Of a DNA stretch of 64,000 nucleotides, positions 1 through 9,233 are shown in pieces. The notes below the pieces were generated by a model, which ran no database searches, was not told the origin of the DNA, and saw nothing but the letters and a program-made list of their open reading frames with translations. Origin of the DNA: Aquimarina sediminis (GTDB lineage: Bacteria; Bacteroidota; Bacteroidia; Flavobacteriales; Flavobacteriaceae); contig NZ_POYJ01000005.1 in NCBI RefSeq assembly GCF_002895435.1, positions 248,001-312,000 of the forward strand. Direction: 5' to 3'. The position numbers were made by a program, and so were the translations under genes. Within the stretch, counting starts at the first letter, position 1. Each line of letters starts with the position of its first letter.

Positions 1-234
1 AAAAAAGATAGAGATAAGCTTTTTGCAGAAGCTGCAGAAGTAATTGTAACGGCACAGCAAGGATCAGCATCTTTATTGCAAAGAAAATTGAAACTAGGAT
101 ATAATCGGGCTGGTAGATTAATAGATCAGTTAGAAGCAGCAGGAGTTGTAGGTCCTTTTGAAGGTAGTAAAGCAAGACAGGTTTTGGTACCTGATTTAGT
201 TTCACTCAAGCAACTATTAGATAGTGAGTTGTAA
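1..234 (+). CDS. ftsK: DNA translocase FtsK, C-terminal end (partial)
   Basis: Only the last 77 codons lie in the window; the reading frame is open from base 1 to TAA at 232-234. The residues match the winged-helix gamma domain of FtsK/SpoIIIE, which reads the oriented polar sequences that steer chromosome pumping at the septum. Recognisable pieces are [20 protein letters not shown] and the following [15 protein letters not shown]. The gene sits directly before lolA, an order common in Flavobacteriia. The motor domain is outside the window, so the full length cannot be judged. Confidence 0.9.
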   Translation, partial: KKDRDKLFAEAAEVIVTAQQGSASLLQRKLKLGYNRAGRLIDQLEAAGVVGPFEGSKARQVLVPDLVSLKQLLDSEL

Positions 235-293
235 ACTGTCTTATGATAATGATAATTAATAAATTAAGTAATTAAAGAAGAAATAATATTAAG

Positions 294-929
294 ATGATAA
301 AAAGAATAATACTTCTACTATTTGTACTATGTGTAACTACTATACAGGCGCAAAGTGCAAAAGGGCTTTTGGATGAAGTTTCTACAAAGGTTAAAAACTA
401 TAATAACATTGCAATAAGCTTTAAGTACGCTATTAATAATCCAGCAGAGAGTGTTTCTCAGGAAACCAGAGGAGATGTAACATTAAAAGGAAATAAATAT
501 GTCCTTAATTTAATGGGTACAGAACGAATGTATGATGGTAAAAAATTACACGTCATTATCCCTGAAGATGAGGAAATTAATATTTCTACTCAAAATGAAG
601 GTGATGATGAAGGAATTACTCCTTCAAAAATGCTAACTTTTTATGAAGAAGGGTACTCCTATAAAATGGATATTGTTCAGAATGTAAAAGGAAGGAAAAT
701 TCAATATGTGAAATTGACTCCAATTGATTCTAAAAGTGATTTGAAAGAAATATTACTTGGTATTGATAAGCAAACAAAACATATTTACAAACTGATTCAG
801 AAACAGAATAATGGTACTAATATTACTATTACAGTGAATAGTTTTAAGACAAACCAACCGCTTTCTGAAACCTTGTTTGTATTTGACAAGTCAAAATATG
901 AAAATTACTACATCAATCGTCTAGATTGA
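294..929 (+). CDS. lolA: LolA-like outer-membrane lipoprotein carrier
   Basis: A 211-residue secreted protein with a signal peptide at residues 1-19, cleaved after IQAQ. The rest is beta-rich and fits the LolA/LolB-type barrel that ferries lipoproteins across the periplasm. Features typical of the family are an early stretch on SFKY, the GDVTLKGNKYVLNL strand pair and a late VNSFKTNQPLSETLFVFD segment. Its position between ftsK and an LptF/G permease matches the usual flavobacterial neighbourhood. The start is ATG at 294. A hairpin follows at 962-1000. Confidence 0.85.
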   Translation: MIKRIILLLFVLCVTTIQAQSAKGLLDEVSTKVKNYNNIAISFKYAINNPAESVSQETRGDVTLKGNKYVLNLMGTERMYDGKKLHVIIPEDEEINISTQNEGDDEGITPSKMLTFYEEGYSYKMDIVQNVKGRKIQYVKLTPIDSKSDLKEILLGIDKQTKHIYKLIQKQNNGTNITITVNSFKTNQPLSETLFVFDKSKYENYYINRLD

Positions 930-961
930 TTATAAAAGTTAAAATATTTCAAAATTTGAAT

Positions 962-1000
962 AAAGAACGTGTGTAATTTTACACTCGTTCTTTAGTTTTT
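962..1000 (+). terminator. Intrinsic terminator after lolA
   Basis: AAAGAACG at 962-969 pairs with CGTTCTTT at 986-993, with an inner GTGT/ACAC pairing, and is followed by AGTTTTT. It separates lolA from the downstream permease gene. Confidence 0.7.
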
Positions 1001-1036
1001 AATTAATACTTTTGATTACTAGAAAATAGACAACGT

Positions 1037-2479
1037 GTGAAGATTCTTGATAGATATATATTAACAACTTTTGTAAAAACATTTTTTCCGCTTTTTATAA
1101 TAATAATGTTTATCCTTTTATTACAAACAATCTGGTTATTTATTTCAGAATTAGCAGGGAAGGATCTAGATTTTTCAGTAATCCTAAAGTTTCTAACTTT
1201 TGCAACGCCCAGGTTAATACCTATGGTTTTGCCTTTAACGATTTTGCTAACTTCAATAATGATTTTTGGAAACTTTGCCGAAAACTATGAATTTGCAGCT
1301 ATGAAATCTTCCGGAATATCATTGCAAAGAGCAATGAGAACTCTTGCGGTTTTTATTTTTTTCGTAGGTATCGGAGCATTTTTATTTTCAAATACAGTGA
1401 TTCCATCATCAGAAAAACGCTTTATTAATCTTCGCAAAAATATAGTTAAGGTAAAACCAGCTATGGTTATTACTCCAAATCAGTTTAACGATCTGGGAGA
1501 TATAAATATCAAAGTAGCTGAAAAGTACGGAGATAATGATGAGTTTCTTAGGGATATTATCATTCACAAAAAGGGAGCTAGACCTGGTAATTTCACTGTT
1601 ATTAAAGCTATTGACGGGAAATTAGAGGGGAATGTTAATTCTGATTTGGTTACCTTAATTCTCAATGACGGTAATTATTATGATGAAATCCAACAGAAAT
1701 CTCCTAAAAAAAGAAAAAAACTACCCTTTGCCAAAACACATTTTGAGAAATATGTTCTTAATATAGATTTATCATCTTTGGATAATGTAGATATGGATGC
1801 CCAACAGTATAGCAGAGGATATAATATGCTTAATGTTAACGGACTCAAGGATGAGATAGATACATTGTCTAATCAAGTTAATGATGATATGAAAAACATG
1901 AGGTTTGAGATAGATAGAAGAATAGGGTTTGAAGGGTTAAATAAAAATATAAAGATAGATACTATCCAGAAAATAGGTAAGGACTCTTTGGTGGTTACCG
2001 AGTACTTTGATTTGGCAAAAAAAGTACAAATTTATCAAATCGCCTCTTCTAATGTAGATGCGGTAATAAGAAAACTAACGACAACAGAAAAAAATCTAAC
2101 CTTTAAGAAAAGAGCTCTTAATAAGTATGAGATGTCGTTACATGATAAGTACGCTTTAGGAATCTCCTGTATTTTATTATTTTTTGTTGGAGCACCGTTA
2201 GGAGCAATCATACGCAAAGGTGGCTTAGGTTTACCAATAGTTATCGGCGTAGTATTGTTTTTGACATATCATTTTATAGGTATTTTTGCGAAAAATGGGG
2301 CAGAAGAAGGAGGGATTCCTCCATTTGTCGGATCATGGCTTTCTACAGCTATCATATTCCCATTGAGTATATTTTTAACCTATAGAGCAACTACAGACCA
2401 AGGGATCTTTAATTTGGATTCATTTATTCAACCTTTGAAGAAATTATTTGTAAAACGATCTTCTAAATCTAAAAAATAG
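1037..2479 (+). CDS. LptF/LptG-family permease (LPS export)
   Basis: A 480-residue inner-membrane protein of the YjgP/YjgQ family, the permease half of the ABC system that extracts lipopolysaccharide and sends it to the outer membrane. It starts with KILDRYILTTFVKTFFPLF, the usual N-terminal amphipathic and first membrane segment. Membrane segments lie near residues 15-35, 55-80 and 100-120. A periplasmic beta-jellyroll region covers about 130-370, and further membrane segments lie near 375-395, 400-420 and 430-450. The start is a GTG at 1037. Whether it is the LptF or the LptG copy cannot be decided here. Confidence 0.88.
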   Translation: MKILDRYILTTFVKTFFPLFIIIMFILLLQTIWLFISELAGKDLDFSVILKFLTFATPRLIPMVLPLTILLTSIMIFGNFAENYEFAAMKSSGISLQRAMRTLAVFIFFVGIGAFLFSNTVIPSSEKRFINLRKNIVKVKPAMVITPNQFNDLGDINIKVAEKYGDNDEFLRDIIIHKKGARPGNFTVIKAIDGKLEGNVNSDLVTLILNDGNYYDEIQQKSPKKRKKLPFAKTHFEKYVLNIDLSSLDNVDMDAQQYSRGYNMLNVNGLKDEIDTLSNQVNDDMKNMRFEIDRRIGFEGLNKNIKIDTIQKIGKDSLVVTEYFDLAKKVQIYQIASSNVDAVIRKLTTTEKNLTFKKRALNKYEMSLHDKYALGISCILLFFVGAPLGAIIRKGGLGLPIVIGVVLFLTYHFIGIFAKNGAEEGGIPPFVGSWLSTAIIFPLSIFLTYRATTDQGIFNLDSFIQPLKKLFVKRSSKSKK

Positions 2480-2525
2480 ATTTCTTTTTAAATATCTTTG
2501 CCAGTAACAATTTAAGCGTATAATT

Positions 2526-3677
2526 ATGTCACAAATTACCCAATCTAAAAATAAAATCAAACTGAATACCATTCAGGAAGCCATTGAAGATATTCGGCAA
2601 GGAAAGGTAATTATTGTGGTGGATGATGAAGATCGTGAAAACGAAGGAGATTTTATTGCGGCTGCAGAGAAGGTAACTCCAGAAATGATTAATTTTATGG
2701 CTACTCATGGTCGAGGATTAATTTGCGCGCCGCTTACAATTGATCGTTGTGAGGAGCTAAACTTGGATATGATGGTTCAAAACAATACAGTTTTGCATGA
2801 AACCCAGTTTACCGTTTCTGTAGATTTAATTGGTCACGGGTGTACGACAGGAATATCTGTTCATGATAGAGCCAAAACTATAAAGGCTTTGGTTCAGGAA
2901 GATACCAAACCTCATGATTTAGGACGACCAGGACATATTTTTCCGCTTAGAGCAAAAAATGGAGGAGTGTTAAGACGAACTGGGCATACAGAGGCTGCTG
3001 TTGACCTAGCAAGGCTTGCAGGATTAAAACCAGCTGGTATTTTGGTGGAGATATTAAATGAAGATGGTACAATGGCACGTTTACCTCAATTAGTAGAGGT
3101 AGCAAAGAAATTTGATCTTAAGTTGATTTCAATAGAAGATTTGGTAGCTTATCGTATGCAACACGATTCTCTAATCGAGAAAAAAGAAGATTTTGATATT
3201 GCTACCCGTTTTGGAAATTATAGGCTTAGAGCATATAAACAAACTACAAATAATCAGATCCATATTGCCTTGACTTTAGGTACCTGGAACGAAAATGAGC
3301 CCGTACTAACCAGAATTAACTCCACATTATTTAACAATGATATTTTAGGTACTTTGACTAATAATGCGGATAAGCGTTTGGATGCTATGTTTAAACGTAT
3401 TAATACAGAAGGTAAAGGAGCCATAATCTTTGTTAATCAAGAGAGCCAATCTCTTAATCTTTTGGGGCGTTTGAGTGCGTTAAAAGAGATCCAAAAAGGA
3501 AAAGAAGTTGTAAAAGCACCTAAGATTATCATGGACACCAAGGATTTTGGTATTGGTGCCCAGATTTTGCATGATATTAATATCCATAAATTACGACTAG
3601 TTTCTAACTCAGAGCAACAAAAACGTGTTGGAATGATCGGATACGGGCTAGAAATTGTCGAATATGTTAGATATTAA
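2526..3677 (+). CDS. ribB: 3,4-dihydroxy-2-butanone-4-phosphate synthase with degenerate GTP cyclohydrolase II domain
   Basis: A 383-residue RibBA-like protein of riboflavin synthesis. Residues 14-208 form an intact DHBP synthase domain, with [11 protein letters not shown] near 33-43 and GHTEAAVD near 153-160, which makes the four-carbon unit from ribulose 5-phosphate. Residues 225-383 have the shape of GTP cyclohydrolase II but lack its chemistry. The three zinc cysteines are replaced: the region is [17 protein letters not shown] instead of a Cys-rich loop. The usual QEGRGIGL is QESQSLNL (305-312). The protein is therefore probably active only as RibB, with a structural C-terminal half. It ends tail-to-tail with the next gene, 15 bp away. 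Confidence 0.88.
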   Translation: MSQITQSKNKIKLNTIQEAIEDIRQGKVIIVVDDEDRENEGDFIAAAEKVTPEMINFMATHGRGLICAPLTIDRCEELNLDMMVQNNTVLHETQFTVSVDLIGHGCTTGISVHDRAKTIKALVQEDTKPHDLGRPGHIFPLRAKNGGVLRRTGHTEAAVDLARLAGLKPAGILVEILNEDGTMARLPQLVEVAKKFDLKLISIEDLVAYRMQHDSLIEKKEDFDIATRFGNYRLRAYKQTTNNQIHIALTLGTWNENEPVLTRINSTLFNNDILGTLTNNADKRLDAMFKRINTEGKGAIIFVNQESQSLNLLGRLSALKEIQKGKEVVKAPKIIMDTKDFGIGAQILHDINIHKLRLVSNSEQQKRVGMIGYGLEIVEYVRY

Positions 3678-3692
3678 TAATCAATAGCTTTT

Positions 3693-4904
3693 TTATAGCA
3701 CACTTTTACTTTTTGTTAAGACACTTTTGATTGCTTCAACCATTTTTGAAGCTCTTTCAGTTACCTCTTCTTCAGTCCAATTAAGTTTGATTAGACAAGA
3801 GATAGTACGACCCATCCATACATCACTAGGATCAAAAGATCTATTGTTTTGTTGGAGACCTGTTTGTATTTCTTGTGAAAGTTTACTTAAGGATTTCTGT
3901 GCTATCAGATGATCCCATTTTTTGTAATAATGCCAATTGTTATCATACCAATAAAAGCAAGCATCTACACCATGGGCTCCCAAAGCCTTATGCGTATTTC
4001 GGGCTAAATCCTCAGTAGGCAAGAATATAGATAAGAAAGCATAACTTTCTATTCCTGTATCTGGTACTTTTCTAAAAGTAACTTCAGGAATATTAGACAA
4101 AGCATTGCGAAGAATAGAGTAATTTTTTTCTTGAATTGCTAGTACATCATCTAGTTTTCTTAACTGCGCAATTCCAACTGCAGCATGTAGCTCTGATAAT
4201 CTATAATTATATCCTAAAAAAGGATGTGTTTCTGCTCCACGATCTGACCCAATATGGTCATGCCCGTGATCTTGGTATTTGTGAGCACGATCAGCATAGA
4301 TCTCAGAATTAGTAATTATTCCTCCACCTTCACCACAAGTAACAGTCTTTACATAATCAAAAGAAAAACAGCCAAGGTCACCATAGCTTCCTAGTGGTTT
4401 TCCTGCATAGGTAGCTCCAATAGCCTGGCAAGCATCCTCTAATAAAACAAGATTATGTGTATCACAGATGTTTTTTAATGCACTTAGGTCAGCCATTGAT
4501 CCACACATATGTACAGGCATAACTGCTTTTGTTTTGTCCGTAATACATTCTTTAACAGCTCTGGGATCTAAAGTAAGAGTGTCATCGATATCACATAAAA
4601 TCGGAATAGCACCAACAGATAATATAGCTTCAAAACTAGCTACAAAAGTAAATGTAGGCATAATTACTTCATCTCCAGATCCAATGCCAGCAGAGGCTAA
4701 AGCAACTGTTAAGGCAGCTGTACCGCTAGATACCACTTGTGCATACTTGGATTGCATTCTATCTGCCAAATCTCTCTCTAATTCTAATGCTTTGTGATGA
4801 CCTTTTCTCATAGGATCAAATCCATAACGCATTAAAACTCCATTGTCCAAAACATCTTGAACTTCTTTTTGTTCTTCGGCTCCAAATAACTCAAATCCTG
4901 GCAT
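3693..4904 (-). CDS. DegT/DnrJ/EryC1/StrS-family PLP aminotransferase
   Basis: A 403-residue fold-type I PLP enzyme of the sugar-aminotransferase family. Features include the SSGTAAL cofactor-phosphate loop near residue 59, the LLEDACQA Asp near 157 and the Schiff-base Lys186 in SFDYVKTVTCGEGGG. Members transfer an amino group to keto-sugars for surface glycans or antibiotics, but some act on other ketones, and no sugar pathway gene is adjacent. A TATTTTTG box on the minus strand (4937-4944) could be its -7 element. The substrate is not predictable from context. Confidence 0.82.
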   Translation of the reverse strand: MPGFELFGAEEQKEVQDVLDNGVLMRYGFDPMRKGHHKALELERDLADRMQSKYAQVVSSGTAALTVALASAGIGSGDEVIMPTFTFVASFEAILSVGAIPILCDIDDTLTLDPRAVKECITDKTKAVMPVHMCGSMADLSALKNICDTHNLVLLEDACQAIGATYAGKPLGSYGDLGCFSFDYVKTVTCGEGGGIITNSEIYADRAHKYQDHGHDHIGSDRGAETHPFLGYNYRLSELHAAVGIAQLRKLDDVLAIQEKNYSILRNALSNIPEVTFRKVPDTGIESYAFLSIFLPTEDLARNTHKALGAHGVDACFYWYDNNWHYYKKWDHLIAQKSLSKLSQEIQTGLQQNNRSFDPSDVWMGRTISCLIKLNWTEEEVTERASKMVEAIKSVLTKSKSVL

Positions 4905-5047
4905 AACTATAGTGTTAGGTTAGTAATCTTCTTAGGCAAAAATACCGAAAAGAGTTCTGACTTTATAACCGATGATTTAGAATTTTTAAGAATATTTTGA
5001 TGCTCGGTAGGCTTCACAGAGCTTACTATGTTTTATTAGTTTAAAAT

Positions 5048-5677
5048 TTAGATTGTTATAATGGTATCAGAAATAGAACGTCTTACCTTTTTGAACTCAG
5101 AAAACATATCGTCATTAGCTCTGTAACCAACAGGAAGTACCAAAATTGATTTTAATCCTAAATCACTAAGCTTAAGGATTTCATCATATTTTTCAGGAAT
5201 AAATCCTTCCATAGGACAAGCGTCTATTTCTTCAATTGCACAGACAGTCAGTAGATTACCCATAGCTAAATATGCTTGTTTGGCAGCCCAGTTGGATACT
5301 TCTTCAGATGATTTATTGGAGAAAGAATTGACAAGTTGTTCTTTAAAAGGATTCAATATTTCTTCGGGAGTATTTCTTGTGGTTTTTATATTATCAAAGT
5401 GTTTTTCAATATAATCTTCTCCTATTGTCATTTCAGTACAGAAGACCAAGACATGGGAGGCATCTGCAACTTGTTGTTGATTCCAGGAATGTTGGGTAAG
5501 TTCATTTTGTAATTTTTTGTCTTTTATGACAATTAGCTTTAGAGGTTGCAAACCATAGGAAGTTGCCGTAAGATTAAATGCTTCTGTGAGTGTATTTATT
5601 TTTTCTTTCGGAAGTATTTTTTCAGAGTCAAACTTTTTAGTGGCATATCGCCAACGTAAACTTTCTATAATATCCAT
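5048..5677 (-). CDS. NAD(P)H-dependent nitroreductase-family oxidoreductase
   Basis: A 209-residue cytosolic flavoprotein of the nitroreductase (NfsB-like) family. The N-terminal SLRWRYATKKFD is the FMN-phosphate binding signature, and the last third contains GFIPEKYDEILKLSDLGLKS followed by LPVGYRANDD, both usual for the family. It probably reduces quinones or nitroaromatics, or serves general redox balance. It is divergent from the thioesterase gene with 86 bp between starts. A minus-strand TATCTTTG box (5697-5704) just upstream is a good -7 candidate, but no clear -33 element is seen. Confidence 0.85.
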   Translation of the reverse strand: MDIIESLRWRYATKKFDSEKILPKEKINTLTEAFNLTATSYGLQPLKLIVIKDKKLQNELTQHSWNQQQVADASHVLVFCTEMTIGEDYIEKHFDNIKTTRNTPEEILNPFKEQLVNSFSNKSSEEVSNWAAKQAYLAMGNLLTVCAIEEIDACPMEGFIPEKYDEILKLSDLGLKSILVLPVGYRANDDMFSEFKKVRRSISDTIITI

Positions 5678-5763
5678 TGATTTCTTTTATTTGTGACAAA
5701 GATAATACGATAACATTTACCTTTGACAGGTAAAAAGATAAGAAAAAACTATACTACGATTGT

Positions 5764-6156
5764 ATGAATACTATAGAGGAATTAATTAAAAAATCAGAAA
5801 CCAAGATATTTAAGGCTGTATTTCCAAATACAACAAATCATTATGGCACCTTGTTTGGAGGAACTGCCCTGCAACTTATGGATGAAGTTTCCTTTATATG
5901 CGCAACCCGTTTTAGTAGAAAAAAAGTAGTAACGATTTCTACGGATAAAATTGATTTTGGGAAACCTATACCCGAGGGTACAATAATTGAACTTATAGCA
6001 AAAGTTACTGAGGTCGGAAGAACTAGTTGTATTGTAAAAGTAGATATCTATAAGGAAGATATGTATTGCGATGATCGAGAAATTGCAGTCTCAGGGCATT
6101 TTAAATTTGTAGCGATTGATAATGATAAAAATCCAATTCCTATAGTTGACCAATAG
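5764..6156 (+). CDS. Acyl-CoA thioesterase, hotdog fold (YciA/BACH type)
   Basis: A 130-residue hotdog-fold acyl-CoA hydrolase. The diagnostic region is NHYGTLFGGTALQLMDE (residues 26-42), in which the Asn and the helix-borne Asp are the usual catalytic residues. VTISTDKIDFGKPIPEG forms the following strands. The enzyme would hydrolyse acyl-CoA esters in the cytoplasm; chain-length preference cannot be inferred. It converges with the Lrp/AsnC regulator gene, with 21 bp between stop codons. Confidence 0.85.
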   Translation: MNTIEELIKKSETKIFKAVFPNTTNHYGTLFGGTALQLMDEVSFICATRFSRKKVVTISTDKIDFGKPIPEGTIIELIAKVTEVGRTSCIVKVDIYKEDMYCDDREIAVSGHFKFVAIDNDKNPIPIVDQ

Positions 6157-6177
6157 TACTTTTTGGGCTAACTGTTT

Positions 6178-6648
6178 TTAACTTCCAGATTCAAAAATAG
6201 AAAGATTGCATACGCATTCATCATAAAAAATCATAGCCGTTTCTATATGGTCTATGTAACTAAAGTTTGCTAATTTATCAAGAATAAAAGATCTAAGATC
6301 ATCAGAATCTTTTACTCCAATGTGAATCATAAAGTCAGTATCTCCTGCCATATGATAAAACTTAATAACTCCCTTAAGGGTTCGTATTCTTTTGATAAAA
6401 GAATTTATAATTTCTCTTTCATGTTTTTTTAAACGTACAGCTACTATTACTTGTACATTGATTCCTAGTTTTTTTAAATTAAGATCAGCATTAAAAGCTT
6501 TAAAAAACCCTTCTCTAGTTAATCTTTTTAATCGTTCATGACAAGTAGAGGGGGCAATATCTAGCTCTGCAGCTACCTCTTTATTTGAAAGCCGAGCATT
6601 ATTTTGTAATAAGTTCAAAATCTGAATATCCTTCTGGTCTAACTTCAT
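6178..6648 (-). CDS. Lrp/AsnC-family transcriptional regulator
   Basis: A 156-residue protein with an N-terminal helix-turn-helix (LSNKEVAAELDIAPSTCHER, about residues 20-39) and a C-terminal RAM ligand-binding domain (about 66-145, including the GDTDFMIHIGV core). Such regulators sense amino acids and often control divergent amino-acid genes. Here the divergent operon starts at 6764 with homoserine dehydrogenase, and a perfect 19-bp dyad lies between them at 6693-6711. It is therefore likely the local regulator of that operon; this is an inference from position. Confidence 0.9.
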   Translation of the reverse strand: MKLDQKDIQILNLLQNNARLSNKEVAAELDIAPSTCHERLKRLTREGFFKAFNADLNLKKLGINVQVIVAVRLKKHEREIINSFIKRIRTLKGVIKFYHMAGDTDFMIHIGVKDSDDLRSFILDKLANFSYIDHIETAMIFYDECVCNLSIFESGS

Positions 6649-6692
6649 ATTTACTATCTATTTAGAATTTATTTCGTTTTTACTAAAATTTA

Positions 6693-6711
6693 ATATGAAT
6701 ATAATTCATAT
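6693..6711. promoter_or_regulatory. Candidate Lrp/AsnC operator dyad
   Basis: ATATGAAT-ATA-ATTCATAT is a perfect inverted repeat with 8-bp arms in the 115-bp space between the divergent regulator and homoserine dehydrogenase genes. Three GTGAA direct repeats (6717, 6726, 6739) follow on the homoserine dehydrogenase side. AT-rich dyads like this are typical of Lrp/AsnC sites, but the binding is inferred. Confidence 0.5.
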
Positions 6712-6763
6712 AATTTGTGAATATAGTGAATTTTGTTCGTGAACTATAAAATTAAATTCAAAA

Positions 6764-7774
6764 ATGAATATAGGTATAATAGGGCTAGGTACCGTAAGTA
6801 GAGGTTTTTTGGAAATTCTGGAACAAAAAACTGATTGGATTACTCAAAAATTTGGAAGTGATATCAAGGTCGTAGCTGTCAAAGATATTGCAAGAGGAAA
6901 CATATATAATCCCCAGGGGATAAATATTAGTGAACTTTTAGATAAACTAAATAATGGGGAAAAGATAAGTGATACTTCATTAAATGAAGGAGACACTCTT
7001 TCTGAAATAGATAGTATAGACCTTATTGTAGAGGCAACATATAGTGATTATGTAACAGGAGATCCTGCATATACTTTTGTCAAAGATGCTCTTACAAAGC
7101 GTAAACATGTGGTTACTACAAATAAAGGACCGGTTGCATTGCATTATACAGAGCTAAATAAGTTAGCAAATGATAATCAGGTGATGCTACGATATGAAGG
7201 CACTGTATTAAGTGGTACTCCTACATTTTCATTAATTGAAGAATGCCTTGCCGGAGATGATATCGTAAGTATACGAGGAATTCTTAATGGTACAAGTAAT
7301 TATATACTATCAAAAATGTCTCAGGGAGACTCTTTTGAAAACGCGTTAGGAGTTGCTCAGGAAAAAGGATATGCAGAAGCAGACCCTACTAATGATGTTA
7401 AGGGATATGATGCAAGAGGAAAAGTAGCTATACTGTCTCATAAAGTTTTTGGTGTTGATCTGGGATTAGATAACATACCTACTGAAGGTATAGATACTAT
7501 TTCTAAAGAACAGCTTGATACTGCAAAAAAAGAAGGGAAAAATATTCGCCTTGTAGGTAGCTTAACAAAAACTGGAAAAGCTATAGAAGCAAGAGTACGG
7601 CCAGAAGCTTTGGATAACAAAGATGCACTATCAAATATTGGAGGTGTTACTAATGCAATAGAAGTCTCTACGGCATATTTAGGAAAACTTATGGTTACAG
7701 GACCAGGAGCTGGTAAGCTTGAAACTGGTTACTCTGTATTCTCAGATGTATTGTATATAATTAAAAATAGTTGA
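6764..7774 (+). CDS. Homoserine dehydrogenase (no ACT domain)
   Basis: A 336-residue NAD(P)-dependent enzyme interconverting homoserine and aspartate semialdehyde. The Rossmann motif GIIGLGTVSRG is at residues 3-13. The substrate domain has RGILNGTSNYIL, GYAEADPTNDVKGYDARGK and a C-terminal VTGPGAG loop, all standard for the family. The feedback ACT domain found in many biosynthetic versions is missing. It is the first gene of an operon with aldehyde dehydrogenase 3 bp downstream. With an amino-acid regulator beside it, a catabolic role is as likely as a biosynthetic one. Confidence 0.85.
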   Translation: MNIGIIGLGTVSRGFLEILEQKTDWITQKFGSDIKVVAVKDIARGNIYNPQGINISELLDKLNNGEKISDTSLNEGDTLSEIDSIDLIVEATYSDYVTGDPAYTFVKDALTKRKHVVTTNKGPVALHYTELNKLANDNQVMLRYEGTVLSGTPTFSLIEECLAGDDIVSIRGILNGTSNYILSKMSQGDSFENALGVAQEKGYAEADPTNDVKGYDARGKVAILSHKVFGVDLGLDNIPTEGIDTISKEQLDTAKKEGKNIRLVGSLTKTGKAIEARVRPEALDNKDALSNIGGVTNAIEVSTAYLGKLMVTGPGAGKLETGYSVFSDVLYIIKNS

Positions 7775-7777
7775 GGT

Positions 7778-9220
7778 ATGATAAGCACTTTAGATAAGAT
7801 TGATACCATGAAAATGTTGATTGGAGAAAATTGGGTAGAAAGCTCAACAAAATTATCGGTATTAAATCCATATTCAGGAAAAGAGGTGTATGCCGTTTCT
7901 TGTGCTGATGCAGATCATGTACAGAAGGCTTTAAAATCAGCAGAGTTAGGAAAAGAGATTTCAAGAAATCTATCACCTTATGATAGAAGTGAAATTATTG
8001 CCAGAGTAGTCGTTTTCTTAAAAGAAAGGAAAGAAGAATTTACTCAAATTATAGTAAACGAAGGAGTTAAAACCAAAGTTGAAGCTGCCAAAGAAGTAGA
8101 CAGATGTATCAATACATTAACTCTTTGTAGTGAAGAGGCTAAAAGACTTATGGGAGAAACTGTGCCTTTTAGCGCATTTGCCGGAGCCGCTTCGAGAACA
8201 GGATATTATGTACACGACCCAATAGGTATTATTACTGCAATTATACCGTTTAATGATCCTCTTAATTTGGTGGCTCATAAATTAGGACCTGCAATAGCCT
8301 CGGGTAATGCAGTTATACTTAAACCGTCAGACTTCACTCCAATTTCTGCAATAAAACTAGGTGAGTTGTTTCTAGAGGCGGGTTTACCTTATCATATTCT
8401 AAATATCATAACCGGACCGGTAAGTAATTTTGGAAATGCATTAATTACAGACTCGCGTGTTAACATGGTAAGTTTTACAGGGGGGACAAAATCCGGAGAG
8501 GCAATCATAAAAGCTGCTGGAATTAAAAAGGTAGTAATGGAACTTGGTTCGAGCTCTCCGGTAATAGTCATGGATGATGTTGATATAGATACCGTTGCAG
8601 AAAACTGCATAGGAGGTATGATATGGGCAGCAGGTCAAAACTGTGTAGGTGTAAAACGTATGTATGTTCATGATGCGATCTATGATAGGTTCAAAGAAAA
8701 AGTAGTTACTCTTGCTAAATCAGTACAACTAGGAGATCCTGGTGATGCTACAACAGATATGGGACCTATTATTACTCAAGAGGCAATTAATGTTATAAAG
8801 AACTCTATTTCTGATTTAAAAAAATCTGGTTACCAGGTTTTATGTGGAGGAAAACAGGTAGGTAACGCTTTTGAAGCAACACTCATAGAAGGGAGCCATG
8901 ACCACCCATTAAATGGCAAACAAGAAATCTTTGGACCTGTAGCAACAATTTCCAGGATTAGCTCATTAGAAGAAGGTATTAAAGCGAGTAATGATTCTCC
9001 TTACGGATTACATGCAGGAATTTTTACAAATTCGATTGAAGCAGCATTCAAGGCAGTTAACCAATTGCAGTGTGGTGGAGTTATGGTTAATGATTCTTCT
9101 GATTACCGAATTGATATGATGCCTTTTGGAGGAATTAAACAAAGTGGTATTGGGCGGGAGGGCGTAAAATCTGCTATGCGGGAAATGACCACAACTAAAA
9201 TTGCATGTTTTAATCTTTAA
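7778..9220 (+). CDS. Aldehyde dehydrogenase family protein
   Basis: A 480-residue NAD(P)-dependent aldehyde dehydrogenase. The general-base region VMELGSSSPVIVMDDVD and the catalytic cysteine in AAGQNC are both present, as is the C-terminal PFGGIKQSGIGREG signature. It starts 3 bp after homoserine dehydrogenase, so the two are almost certainly co-transcribed. An internal ATG at 7808 gives a more usual N-terminus (MKMLIGENWVES) and is an alternative start. A possible substrate is the aspartate semialdehyde produced by its neighbour, giving aspartate; this is inference only. Confidence 0.87.
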   Translation: MISTLDKIDTMKMLIGENWVESSTKLSVLNPYSGKEVYAVSCADADHVQKALKSAELGKEISRNLSPYDRSEIIARVVVFLKERKEEFTQIIVNEGVKTKVEAAKEVDRCINTLTLCSEEAKRLMGETVPFSAFAGAASRTGYYVHDPIGIITAIIPFNDPLNLVAHKLGPAIASGNAVILKPSDFTPISAIKLGELFLEAGLPYHILNIITGPVSNFGNALITDSRVNMVSFTGGTKSGEAIIKAAGIKKVVMELGSSSPVIVMDDVDIDTVAENCIGGMIWAAGQNCVGVKRMYVHDAIYDRFKEKVVTLAKSVQLGDPGDATTDMGPIITQEAINVIKNSISDLKKSGYQVLCGGKQVGNAFEATLIEGSHDHPLNGKQEIFGPVATISRISSLEEGIKASNDSPYGLHAGIFTNSIEAAFKAVNQLQCGGVMVNDSSDYRIDMMPFGGIKQSGIGREGVKSAMREMTTTKIACFNL

Positions 9221-9233
9221 ATAAATAATAGAT

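Noticed and set aside
4468..4797. Plus-strand ORF of 109 codons inside the DegT gene
   Set aside because: Antisense shadow of a clear PLP aminotransferase; no family features.
5722..5755. Sigma-70-like TTGACA/TATACT promoter before the thioesterase
   Set aside because: The spacing is 21 bp, too long, and Bacteroidota do not use this consensus.
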